The position numbers and the translations under genes are program-made. DNA of 64,000 bases, taken from NCBI GenBank assembly GCA_002007745.1, contig CP019882.1:3596001-3660000 (forward strand). Reading direction: 5' to 3'. The notes beneath the pieces are model-generated. The model was given only the letters and a program-made list of their open reading frames with translations. It searched no databases and was not told the DNA's origin. The stretch is from Mycolicibacterium litorale. GTDB taxonomy: Bacteria > Actinomycetota > Actinomycetes > Mycobacteriales > Mycobacteriaceae. This document shows positions 1 to 8,486 of this stretch, in pieces. The number at the start of each line of letters is the position of its first letter. Positions within the stretch are counted from its first letter, which is position 1.

Positions 1-1
1 C

Positions 2-2940
2 TTCTCCCGCATCGAGGCGGGCCGGATGCAGGCCCGCTATGAACCGGTCGACCTGGCCGAAGTCACCGCCGAGTTGACCAGCGTGTTCCGCTCGGCTATC
101 GAACGGGCCGGCCTGCAGCTGATCGTCGAGTGTCAGTCCTGCGACGAGCCGGTGTACCTCGACCGCGACATGTGGGAGAAAGTCGTCCTCAACCTGCTGT
201 CCAACGCGTTGAAGTACACCTTCGACGGCACCATCACGGTGCGGGTGGCGCGCGAGGGCGCCGAGGCTGTCGTCAGCGTGGCCGACACCGGGATCGGCGT
301 ACCTGCCGAGGAGATGCCTCGGCTCTTCGAGCGGTTCCACCGGATCGACAGCGCCCGCGCCCGTTCCACCGAGGGCAGCGGCATCGGCTTGGCCCTGGTC
401 AAAGAATTGGTCGGGTTGCACGGCGGCACCATCACCGCCGACAGCGCTGAAGGCGTCGGCACCACCTTCACCGTGCGGCTGCCGATCGGCGCGAGCCATC
501 TACCGGCCGGGGCGCTGACCATGCCCGGCGCGGGACGGGCATCCTCTGGGATCGCCGAACCGTATGTGCAGGAAGCGCTTCGGTGGTTGCCCAGTGAGGA
601 CCAACCCACCGTCGACTCCGCGGCCGACCTGCCCGCCGCCGAACCGGCGCTCGGTGCACCCGGCGCGCGGGACGCCCCGGCGCGGGTACTGGTCGCCGAC
701 GACAACGCCGACATGCGGGAGTATCTGGTACGGCTGCTGCGCGGCGCCGGATATCAGGTGGACGCGGTGACCGACGGCCAACTCGCTCTTGAGCACGTCC
801 GCACCTCGCTGCCCGATCTGGTGGTCAGCGACGTGATGATGCCCCGATTGGACGGCCTGGCGCTGGTCGCCGCGCTGCGCAGCGACCCGCGGACACTCGG
901 CGTGCCGGTGTTGCTGCTGTCCGCCCGCGCCGGTCAGGAGGCCTCCATCGAGGGCCTGCACGCCGGCGCCGACGACTATCTGGTCAAGCCGTTCGCCGCC
1001 GCGGAACTGCTGGCGCGGGTCCGGGCCAATATCGAGCTGGCCCGGCTCCGGACTCACCACACCCGGTGGCGCACGGCGCTGGTGGACTCGTTGCAGGAAG
1101 CATTCTTCGTGTGCGACGAGGTCGGCGCCGTCATCCAAATCAACAATGCATTCACCGATATCGTCGGTTACGGTCCGGAGGATCTGCCCTACCACCCCCA
1201 ACACCCGTGGTGGCCGGACCCCGAGACCGAGCCGGAAGCCCACCAGCAGATCATCGAGGCGTTCGCGAGCATTCCCGACCAGCCGACCGGCAGCTACACC
1301 GTGCCGGTCACCCACCGTGACGGGCATAGGCTGTGGATCACCGCGAACATCGCTCACGCCGAGGATCCCGACACCGGGCGCGGCGTGATGGTGGGGACAT
1401 TCCGCGACGTCACCGCGGAGCACTACAGCGTGCAACGCCAGAACGCGCTGGCCACCTTGAATCAACAACTGGCCCAGGCGGACACCGTCGAGGATGCGCT
1501 GCGCGACGCGCTGCGTCAGCTTCGCCGGCAGTGGTCGGCCCTGCAGGTGCTGGCCGCGATATTCCCGTCACCCACGCACGCCCCGGAGGTGATCGACGAC
1601 GCCGGCGCGGTGCAGTGGGACGACGTGCCGCCGCTGGCGCGTGATCGGATCACCGCATTGGCCGCCGGTGGCGACCTGCTGACTCCCGACACTGACAGCC
1701 CGGGATCGGCCGGCATCGCACTGCAACACCCGCGGGGCATCCTGGTGGCCTGGATCGGTCTGCCCGAGCAGCGCCCCTTCACCGCCGAAGACCAGACCCT
1801 GCTGACCGTGCTCGCCGGGCGCCTCGGGCAGGGACTGCAGCGTGTCCACCAACTCGACCAGCAGCGGGAAACCGCGCTGGCTCTTCAGCATTCGATTCTG
1901 GGTCCGGCGGACCTGCCCGCCGGGTTCGCCGTGCGCTACCAGCCCGCATCGCACCCGCTGCAGGTCGGCGGTGACTGGTATGACGTGGTCGCGCTCGACG
2001 ACGGGCGCATCGCCCTGGTCGTCGGTGATTGCGTGGGCCACGACCTCGCCGCGGCGACGGTGATGGGACAGCTGCGTAGTGCCTGCCGCGCGCTACTGCT
2101 GGAACGGGCCAGCCCCGCCGCCACCCTGGCCGGTCTGGACCGCTTCGCCGCCCGTCTGCCGGGGCGCAGTCCACCACCGCCTTCTGCGCGGTGCTCGACC
2201 CCGACACCGGCGAACTGGTCTATTCCAGCGCCGGGCATCCGCCGGCGATCATGGTCTGCGCCGACGGCTCGACGCAGCTACTCGACGGGGGACACTCCAT
2301 CGCGTTGGGGATCCGTCCCGACCGGGATCGCCCGCAGGCCCAGGTGACCATACCGGCGCAGGCCACTTTGCTGCTCTACACCGACGGACTCGTCGAGCGC
2401 CGCCGCATCTCTCTCGACGACGGAATTGACCGCGCCGCCAAGCTCATTCGCCAGGACGGCGCCCTGGACCTCGACCCGCTGGCCGACGAGATCATGTCGC
2501 TGCTGGCACCGCCGGGCGGCTACCAGGATGACGTCGCCCTGCTGCTGTACCGGCACCCCCTGCCGCTGGAGGTCACCATCCCGGCCGACGCCCTGCATCT
2601 GGCTCCGGCCCGGGCGGCCCTGCGGGAGTGGCTGACGGCGGCGGGTATCGACCACGATCAGGCCCAGGACGTACTCGTCGCCGCCGGCGAAGCCGTCACC
2701 AACGCGATCGAACACGGCTACCGCCACATCGAGGGCGGCACCATCACCCTGTACGCGTGCTCGGAAGTGGACCTGCTGCACCTGGTCATCACCGACAGCG
2801 GTTCGTGGAAACCGAAGGAGTCCGGCTACACCCATCGCGGCCGCGGGATCCAGATCATGCAGGCGCTGATGGAGGACGTATCGATCATGCCCGACACCAC
2901 GGGCACCATCGTTCGCCTCTCGACCAGGATCCGCCGATGA
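2..2940 (+). pseudogene. Hybrid sensor kinase / receiver / PAS-GAF / SpoIIE phosphatase / RsbW-like kinase, 5' partial and frameshifted
   Basis: The gene enters from the left edge with an in-frame FSRIEAGRM segment typical of the end of a histidine-kinase dimerisation helix; the phosphorylated His lies outside. In order it encodes a HATPase domain (NLLSNALKYT, DTGIG, GSGIGLALVK), a receiver domain (VLVADDN, VVSDVMMPRLDG, conserved Lys in VKPF), a PAS domain, a GAF-like domain and a SpoIIE/PP2C phosphatase (VGGDWYD, VVGDCVGHD). At 2161-2164 a four-G run stands where five would keep the frame. The rest of the phosphatase (GAQSTTAFCAVLDPDTGEL, YTDGLVERR) and a C-terminal RsbW-like HATPase (GEAVTNAIEHGY, GRGIQIM) continue in another frame to 2940. 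The family controls partner-switching sigma-factor cascades. Read as two pieces, 2-2347 and about 2161-2940. Domain calls are firm; whether the frameshift is real is open. Confidence 0.85.
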
Positions 2941-3254
2941 GCACGCCGCTGTCCGTCAACACCGGCCGCGACGCCCACGGCCAACTGGTGGTCTCGGCGA
3001 TCGGGGAGATCGACGCCAGCAACGTCACCGACTTCGCCGAGGCGGTGGCAGCAGCCTCCGCCGACTGCGCCGACGCACTGGTCGTCGACCTCAGCGCCGT
3101 CGACTACCTGGACAGCGCGGCGATCAATGCCCTTGCCCCGCACGCGGAATCGCTGGAGATCATCGCCAATCCGATCCTGATGCGAGTGCTTCGGGTCAGC
3201 GGCCTGTCCGAACTGGCGAAGGTGCGGGAAGCACCGCCGACGGACGATCGGTGA
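2937..3254 (+). CDS. STAS-domain anti-anti-sigma factor
   Basis: This 105-residue protein has the STAS fold of SpoIIAA/RsbV antagonists: an N-terminal strand (VSAIGEIDASN), a central LVVDLSAVDYLDSAAINAL segment with the conserved Asp-Ser pair whose Ser is phosphorylated in the family, and a C-terminal helix (RVLRVSGLSEL). Its ATG overlaps the TGA of the preceding phosphatase/kinase (ATGA), so the two are translationally coupled. The natural inference is that the upstream RsbW-like domain phosphorylates this protein and the SpoIIE domain dephosphorylates it, tuning an alternative sigma factor. The upstream gene is frameshifted as read. Confidence 0.85.
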   Translation: MSTPLSVNTGRDAHGQLVVSAIGEIDASNVTDFAEAVAAASADCADALVVDLSAVDYLDSAAINALAPHAESLEIIANPILMRVLRVSGLSELAKVREAPPTDDR

Positions 3255-3264
3255 CCGCTGCGGT

Positions 3265-4314
3265 TCACAGCCCGCCGGGGCTGGTCAACGCCAGCAGCCG
3301 CGAGGTGGCCCGGAGGTACTTTTTGCGGTAGCCGCCGGCCAGCATCTCCGCCGAGAAGATCGTGTCCAGCTTGGTTCCGGAGGCCACCACCGGAATGCCG
3401 GCGTCATACAACCGATCGGTCAACGCCACCAGGCGTAGCGCCACGTTCTGGTCGTCGATGGGATGCACGCCGGTGATGTACACCGCGGTCACGCCTTCGA
3501 TCAGGGTGAGGTAGCGCGACGGGTGCATGGTCGCCAGGTGGGCGCACAACGCGTCGAAGTCGTCCAGCGTGGCACCGGCCACCGCGGCCGCACCGGCGAT
3601 CACCTGCTCGTCGGACAGCGGCGGCGGCGCCGGCGGCAGGCCGCGATGCCGGTAGTCCGGCCCCTCGATGCGCACCGTCGTGAAAATGCTTGCCAGCGTG
3701 TTGATCTCACGCAGAAAGTCCTGCGCGGCAAAGCGCCCCTCCCCGAGTTGCTCGGGCAGCGTGTTCGACGTCGCGGCGATCGACACTCCACGCTCGACGA
3801 GTTGCGACAACAGCCGCGAGATCAGCGTCGTGTTGCCCGGATCGTCCAACTCGAACTCGTCGATGCAGACCACGGTGTAGTCGGCAAGCAGGTCGATGCA
3901 TTCCACGAAGCCGAAGACCCCGGCCAGCTGGGTGAGCTCGCCGAACGTCGCGAAGGCCCGCGGATGCTCGGCAGAATCCCCCAACTGCCGGTAGGTCGAG
4001 GCGAGTAGATGGGTTTTGCCCACACCGAAGCCGCCGTCGAGATAGATGCCGACCCCGGGCAGCGTCTCCCGCTTGCCGAACATCTTCTTCTTGCCCGCCC
4101 GGCGCTGTTGGGCTTGCACACAGAACGCTCGGCACGCCTCGACCGCGGCGGCCTGGGTCGGCTCACCCGGATCCGGCCGGTACGTCTCGAAGCTGACATC
4201 GGTGAAGGTGGGCGGCGGAACCAACTGGGCGACGAGACGCTCCGGGGACACCGTCGGATGCCGGTCGACCAGATGGCCGACACCGGCTTCGGAGGGTGCG
4301 GCGGGGCGGTCCAT
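3265..4314 (-). CDS. zapE: Cell division protein ZapE (AFG1-like ATPase)
   Basis: This is a 349-residue P-loop ATPase of the AFG1/ZapE family. Walker A is GGFGVGKTHL and Walker B VVCIDEFEL; TLISRLLSQLVERG and AATSNTLPE complete the AAA-type core. The family acts on the divisome in proteobacteria; the mycobacterial role is less clear. An upstream in-frame start exists, but the ATG at 4314 is preferred: a TACAGT -10 element (plus-strand 4321-4326) lies 6 nt upstream, as for a leaderless transcript, and the longer reading would run into the divergent reductase gene. Order matches M. tuberculosis Rv2670c next to Rv2671. Confidence 0.88.
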   Translation of the reverse strand: MDRPAAPSEAGVGHLVDRHPTVSPERLVAQLVPPPTFTDVSFETYRPDPGEPTQAAAVEACRAFCVQAQQRRAGKKKMFGKRETLPGVGIYLDGGFGVGKTHLLASTYRQLGDSAEHPRAFATFGELTQLAGVFGFVECIDLLADYTVVCIDEFELDDPGNTTLISRLLSQLVERGVSIAATSNTLPEQLGEGRFAAQDFLREINTLASIFTTVRIEGPDYRHRGLPPAPPPLSDEQVIAGAAAVAGATLDDFDALCAHLATMHPSRYLTLIEGVTAVYITGVHPIDDQNVALRLVALTDRLYDAGIPVVASGTKLDTIFSAEMLAGGYRKKYLRATSRLLALTSPGGL

Positions 4315-4348
4315 GCACGAACTGTATCGACGTGCTGCAATCGTCGGT

Positions 4349-5143
4349 ATGTCCGACCCAAGCGCAGACGACCCGGATGGGACGCAATTCACACTGCTCG
4401 GGCCGGGCAGCGCCGCCGGCCCAGTCGACGACGATCGGCTGCACGACCTGTACGCCTACCCCGCCGGCCTCGCCCGGTGCTGGGTGCGCGGCAACGCCAT
4501 CACCAGCCTGGACGGCGGCGCCGCCACCGACGGAACCTCCGGCGGGTTGGGTGGTGCCGGTGACCGGCGACTGTTCCGGGTACTGCGCGAGCTCGCCGAC
4601 GTCATCGTCGTCGGCGCCGGTACCGCGCGCGCCGAGAACTACTCCGGCGCCCAGATGACCGTCACCCAACGCGGCAACCGGCAGCGGCGAGGCCAGCAGG
4701 AGGTACCGCCCATCGCGCTGGTCACCCGGTCCGGCCGGCTCGATCACGACCTGCCGGTACTGACCCGCACCGAGGTGCCGCCGTTGGTGCTGACCTCCGA
4801 GTCGGCCGCGGCCGACGCCCAAGCCTTCGTGGGTGGGGCCGCCGAAGTCATCGCGTGTTCAGCCCAGGACCCGGCCCAGGTGGACCCGGCCACCGCGCTG
4901 GCCGTGCTGGCCGACCGCGGACTACGACGAGTGCTGTGCGAAGGCGGCCCGACGTTGACCGGCACCTTCGTCGAGCACGGGCTGCTCGACGAACTGTGCC
5001 TGACCACCGCGCCGATGCTCGTCGGCGGCGCCGCACCGCGAATCGCCACCGGCCACGGTCACGTGTTGACCAAGTTGGCGCGCCGGCACCTGATCTCCGA
5101 TGACGAGGGTTATCTGTACGGGCGCTACGTGCGCGTCGGCTGA
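4349..5143 (+). CDS. RibD-C-type pyrimidine reductase family protein (Rv2671-like)
   Basis: This 264-residue protein matches the RibD reductase (dihydrofolate-reductase fold) family without the deaminase half. Visible family segments are ITSLDGGAATDGTSG, LRELADVIVVGAGTARAENY, LVTRSGRLDHDLP and RRVLCEGGPTLTGTFVE, the last being the NADPH-binding and substrate core. The riboflavin enzyme reduces a ribosylaminopyrimidine; the M. tuberculosis homologue Rv2671 is known to bypass dihydrofolate reductase when overexpressed. The start MSDPSADD at 4349 was chosen over an upstream ATG at 4313 because the latter overlaps the divergent zapE start and adds no conserved sequence. Confidence 0.85.
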   Translation: MSDPSADDPDGTQFTLLGPGSAAGPVDDDRLHDLYAYPAGLARCWVRGNAITSLDGGAATDGTSGGLGGAGDRRLFRVLRELADVIVVGAGTARAENYSGAQMTVTQRGNRQRRGQQEVPPIALVTRSGRLDHDLPVLTRTEVPPLVLTSESAAADAQAFVGGAAEVIACSAQDPAQVDPATALAVLADRGLRRVLCEGGPTLTGTFVEHGLLDELCLTTAPMLVGGAAPRIATGHGHVLTKLARRHLISDDEGYLYGRYVRVG

Positions 5144-5166
5144 CCAGAACCGGGCATCAAGGTCGC

Positions 5167-5172
5167 TACTGT
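5167..5172 (+). promoter_or_regulatory. -10 element of a leaderless promoter
   Basis: TACTGT fits the mycobacterial TANNNT -10 consensus and ends 7 nt before the ATG at 5180, so transcription should begin at or next to the start codon. No good -35 element is visible. Confidence 0.45.
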
Positions 5173-5179
5173 GGGGGGC

Positions 5180-6754
5180 ATGCGCGATCGTCGGGTCTGG
5201 GCCTCCCAGGCCATAGTCAGCCTCGGCACCGCGGCCGTGACGGCTCTGCTCACCGGATGTGCCCCGTGGCTGGCCGCCAACCCACAGTTCGCCAGCAATT
5301 CGGCGCACAACCCGTCCGGCCCCACCAGCACCAAAGCCGCCGGCGGACCGCAGGCCATCGCCGTGCCCAAGAACGACCTGCCGTGGAAGGACTGCACCTC
5401 CCGGGTGTTCGGCGACGCCGGCACCCCGCCGATGCCCGGCGTCATCCTGGAGTGCGCCAACTACGACGCCGATCTGGACCCGATCGCCGGAGCCAACGGC
5501 ACCCTGAGCATCGGCGCGGTGCGGGCCCGCTCGGTGCAGACCCCACCCGATGCCGGCCCGCTGGTGTTCACCACCGGTACCGACATCCCGTCGTCGATGC
5601 AGTTGCCGGTCTGGCTGTCTCGCTCGGGTGCCGACGTCCTCAAGAGCCATCCCATCGTCTCGGTGGACCGGCGCGGGATGGGCATGAGCAGCCCAGTCGA
5701 CTGCCGCGACGCGTTCGACCGTCAGGAGATGCGCGACCAGGCCCAGTTCGAATCCGGCGACGACCCGGTGGCCAACCTCGGCGCCATCACCATGACCGCC
5801 ACCACGAGTTGCACCGACACCCTCGCCCCCGGCGACTCGGCCTACGACAACGCCCGGGCCGCCGAGGACCTGGAACGCCTGCGCAGCACGTGGGACGTCC
5901 CGGCACTGGCGCTGATCGGCGTCGGCAACGGCGCGCAGATCGCGATGGCCTATGCCGGCTCGCACCCCGACAAGGTGGCGCGGCTGGTGCTCGACTCCCC
6001 CGTCCCCCCCGGCGTGAGCGCCGAGGCGGAGGCCGAAGAACAGGTCAAGGGCCAGCAGGCGGCCCTCGACGCGTTCGCCACCCAGTGCATCGCCGTCAAC
6101 TGTGCGCTTGGCCCCGACCCGAAGGGGGCCGTCGACGCGCTGCTGGCCGCCGCTCGCGCCGGCAACGGACCCGGCGGGGTCTCGGTGGCGGTGCTGACCA
6201 ACGCGATCGTCACCGCGCTGGGCTTTCCCAGCGGTGATCGGGTCGGCAGTACCGTCAGCCTGGCCAACACCCTGGCCGCCGCGCGCTCCGGCGACACCAA
6301 CCAACTGAACAGCCTGATCAACCAGGCGCAGGCCACCCGCGACAGTGACGGCCAGTTCGTCAACTCGTGCAGCGACGCGCTGAACCGGCCGACCCCCGAC
6401 CGGGTCCGGGAACTCGTCGTCGCGTGGGGCAAGCTCTACCCGCAGTTCGGCAGGGTCGGCGCGCTGGACATGGTGAAGTGTCTGAACTGGCCCAGCGGTG
6501 CGGCCCCCAAAGAGCCGAAGAACCTCAAGACCAACGTGCTGTTGCTGGGCGTCCAGAACGACCCGATCGTCGGCAACCAGGGTGTGCCCGCCGCGGGGGC
6601 GTCCATCATCAACGCCGGCGCGGCCAGCAAGCGGGTGATGTGGCAGGGCATCGGGCACGGAGCCAGCATCTACTCGGCTTGCGCTCTGCCGCCGATGATG
6701 GCCTACCTGGACAGTGGCAACATGCCCCCCACCGACACCTACTGCCCCGCCTGA
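5180..6754 (+). CDS. Alpha/beta-hydrolase-fold lipoprotein (Rv2672-like)
   Basis: This 524-residue exported protein begins with a signal peptide ending in the lipobox LLTGC, so it is probably lipid-anchored outside the membrane. It resembles the tripeptidyl-aminopeptidase/proline-iminopeptidase branch of alpha/beta hydrolases: VDRRGMGMSSP for the oxyanion loop, LGVQNDPI for the acidic residue and QGIGHGA for the His. The nucleophile elbow, normally GxSxG, reads GVGNGA here, with Gly at the Ser position, so ordinary serine hydrolase activity is doubtful. The C-terminal CALPPMMAYL region matches the family's TAP-like domain. The ATG at 5180 agrees with a leaderless -10; GTG at 5171 is an alternative. 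Confidence 0.85.
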   Translation: MRDRRVWASQAIVSLGTAAVTALLTGCAPWLAANPQFASNSAHNPSGPTSTKAAGGPQAIAVPKNDLPWKDCTSRVFGDAGTPPMPGVILECANYDADLDPIAGANGTLSIGAVRARSVQTPPDAGPLVFTTGTDIPSSMQLPVWLSRSGADVLKSHPIVSVDRRGMGMSSPVDCRDAFDRQEMRDQAQFESGDDPVANLGAITMTATTSCTDTLAPGDSAYDNARAAEDLERLRSTWDVPALALIGVGNGAQIAMAYAGSHPDKVARLVLDSPVPPGVSAEAEAEEQVKGQQAALDAFATQCIAVNCALGPDPKGAVDALLAAARAGNGPGGVSVAVLTNAIVTALGFPSGDRVGSTVSLANTLAAARSGDTNQLNSLINQAQATRDSDGQFVNSCSDALNRPTPDRVRELVVAWGKLYPQFGRVGALDMVKCLNWPSGAAPKEPKNLKTNVLLLGVQNDPIVGNQGVPAAGASIINAGAASKRVMWQGIGHGASIYSACALPPMMAYLDSGNMPPTDTYCPA

Positions 6755-6774
6755 CCTTCCGACGCATCGGTCCG

Positions 6775-8070
6775 GTGTACGGTGCGGACGTGGCGGTAGG
6801 CGAATCTGTGCGGAAGGCGTTTGGTCCCCGATCTGGACCGGCCAGCGCGGCGACGGTTCTACGGTCTGCGTTGTGGCCGATCGCGATCATGTCGATCATC
6901 CACCGCAGCTACGTGTTGTCGTCCAACGGCTACATCACCGACGACTTCGGCCCGGTGTACCGCGCGGTGTCGAATTTCCGCCGCGGGCTCGACATCTACA
7001 ACGAGCACTTCGACTACGTCGACCCGCACTACCTCTACCCGCCGGGCGGCACGCTGCTGATGGCGCCCTTCGGTTACCTGCCGGTGTTCGCCTCGCACAA
7101 CTGGTTTGTGTTCTTCAACACCGTCGCGATGATCATCGCCGCCTGTCTGTTGGTGCGGCTGTTCAACTTCCCGCTGACCTCGGTGGCGTTGCCTGCCCTG
7201 CTGCTCGCCATGTTCTGCACCGAATCGGTGACCAACACGCTGGTGTTCACCAACGTCAATGGCTGCATCCTGCTGTGCGAGGTGCTGTTCTTCCGCTGGA
7301 TACTGGCCGGCAAGACCGGCCTGCAATGGTGGGCCGGGGTAGCGATCGGACTCTCGCTGGTGGTCAAGCCCTTGCTCGGGGTGCTGCTGCTGTTGCCGCT
7401 GCTGAACCGGCAATGGCGGGTGCTGGTCACCGCGGTCGTCGTGCCGTTGGTGTTCAACATCGCCGCCTGGCCGTTGGTCACCGACCCGATGAACTTCGTC
7501 AAACGCACACTGCCGTACATCTTCTCGACCCGCGACTACTTCAACAGTTCGGTGCTGGGCAACGGCGTCTATTACGGCCTGCCGATGTGGCTGATCCTGG
7601 CGCTACGGCTGCTGTTCCTGGCGCTGGCCGTGGTGAGTCTGTGGCTGCTGTACCGCTACTACCGCGAGCGCGACCCGCTGTTCTGGATGCTGACCTCCTC
7701 GGGTGTGCTGCTGATCGCCTCGTGGCTGGTGCTGTCACTGGCCCAGGGCTACTACTCGATGATGCTGTTCCCGTTCCTGATGACCGTGGTACTGCCGAAC
7801 TCGGTGGTCCGAAACTGGCCGGCCTGGCTGGCCACCTACGGGTTCTTGACCATGGACCGCTGGCTGATGTGGCGTTGGCCGACGACGGGCCGGTTCCTGG
7901 AGTACATGAAGATCACCTACGGCTGGTCGCTGATGCTGATCGTGGTGTTCTGCGTGCTGTACTTCCGCTACAGCGACGCCAAGGCCGAAGGCAGACTGGC
8001 CGACGGCATCGATCCAGCGTGGATGCGCACCGACCCGGTGCGAGCCGAACGCGGTAACGTGAACGCATGA
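6775..8070 (+). CDS. aftC: Arabinofuranosyltransferase AftC
   Basis: This 431-residue polytopic membrane protein matches AftC (Rv2673), the alpha-(1->3) branching arabinofuranosyltransferase of arabinogalactan and lipoarabinomannan synthesis, which uses decaprenyl-phosphoryl-arabinose. An N-terminal loop has the GT-C signature NGYITDDFGPVYRAV with its acidic pair, followed by YNEHFDYVDPHYLYPPGG and about ten hydrophobic segments. The conserved SLAQGYYSMMLFPFLMTVV lies near the C-terminus. The GTG at 6775 is chosen because the N-terminus VYGADVAVGESVRKA corresponds to the M. tuberculosis start as remembered. It overlaps msrB by 4 bp. Confidence 0.92.
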   Translation: MYGADVAVGESVRKAFGPRSGPASAATVLRSALWPIAIMSIIHRSYVLSSNGYITDDFGPVYRAVSNFRRGLDIYNEHFDYVDPHYLYPPGGTLLMAPFGYLPVFASHNWFVFFNTVAMIIAACLLVRLFNFPLTSVALPALLLAMFCTESVTNTLVFTNVNGCILLCEVLFFRWILAGKTGLQWWAGVAIGLSLVVKPLLGVLLLLPLLNRQWRVLVTAVVVPLVFNIAAWPLVTDPMNFVKRTLPYIFSTRDYFNSSVLGNGVYYGLPMWLILALRLLFLALAVVSLWLLYRYYRERDPLFWMLTSSGVLLIASWLVLSLAQGYYSMMLFPFLMTVVLPNSVVRNWPAWLATYGFLTMDRWLMWRWPTTGRFLEYMKITYGWSLMLIVVFCVLYFRYSDAKAEGRLADGIDPAWMRTDPVRAERGNVNA

Positions 8071-8486
8071 GTTCGATTCCCGCTCCGAAGCTGGAACTGA
8101 CCGACGACGAGTGGCGCAAGCGGCTGTCTCCTCAGGAGTTCGCCGTGTTGCGCCAGGCCGGCACCGAGCGGCCGTTCACCGGGGAGTACACCGACACTAA
8201 GACCGAGGGCGTGTACGTCTGCCGGGCGTGCGGCACCGAATTGTTCCGCAGCACAGAGAAATTCGAGTCGCACTGCGGTTGGCCGTCGTTCTTCGACCCG
8301 TCGCATTCCGATGCGGTGATCCTCAAACCCGACGACTCGCTGGGTATGCATCGGGTGGAGGTCCTGTGCGCACACTGCCACAGCCACCTGGGCCACGTGT
8401 TCAGCGGCGAGGGCTACCCCACCCCGACCGATCAGCGCTACTGCATCAACTCGATCTCGCTGAAACTGGTCCCCACGGAGGATTAG
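8067..8486 (+). CDS. msrB: Peptide-methionine (R)-S-oxide reductase MsrB
   Basis: This 139-residue enzyme reduces methionine-R-sulfoxide in oxidised proteins. It shows the complete MsrB pattern: zinc ligands CRAC and CAHC, the substrate region ESHCGWPSFF, HLGHVF, and the catalytic Cys in RYCINSISL. Its ATG overlaps the aftC stop (ATGA), so the two are co-translated. Its 3' end overlaps by 41 bp the convergent cyclic di-GMP gene that ends at 8446. Confidence 0.95.
   Translation: MSSIPAPKLELTDDEWRKRLSPQEFAVLRQAGTERPFTGEYTDTKTEGVYVCRACGTELFRSTEKFESHCGWPSFFDPSHSDAVILKPDDSLGMHRVEVLCAHCHSHLGHVFSGEGYPTPTDQRYCINSISLKLVPTED

Noticed and set aside
4922..6658. A 578-residue minus-strand open frame opposite the reductase and hydrolase genes.
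   Set aside because: It mirrors the codon bias of the plus-strand genes, is rich in Gly/Arg/His and shows no recognisable domain.
8065..8095. A GTTCGATTCCCGC stretch like a tRNA T-loop.
   Set aside because: It is the start of msrB (MSSIPAPK) and no acceptor stem, anticodon arm or CCA-like end pairs with it.
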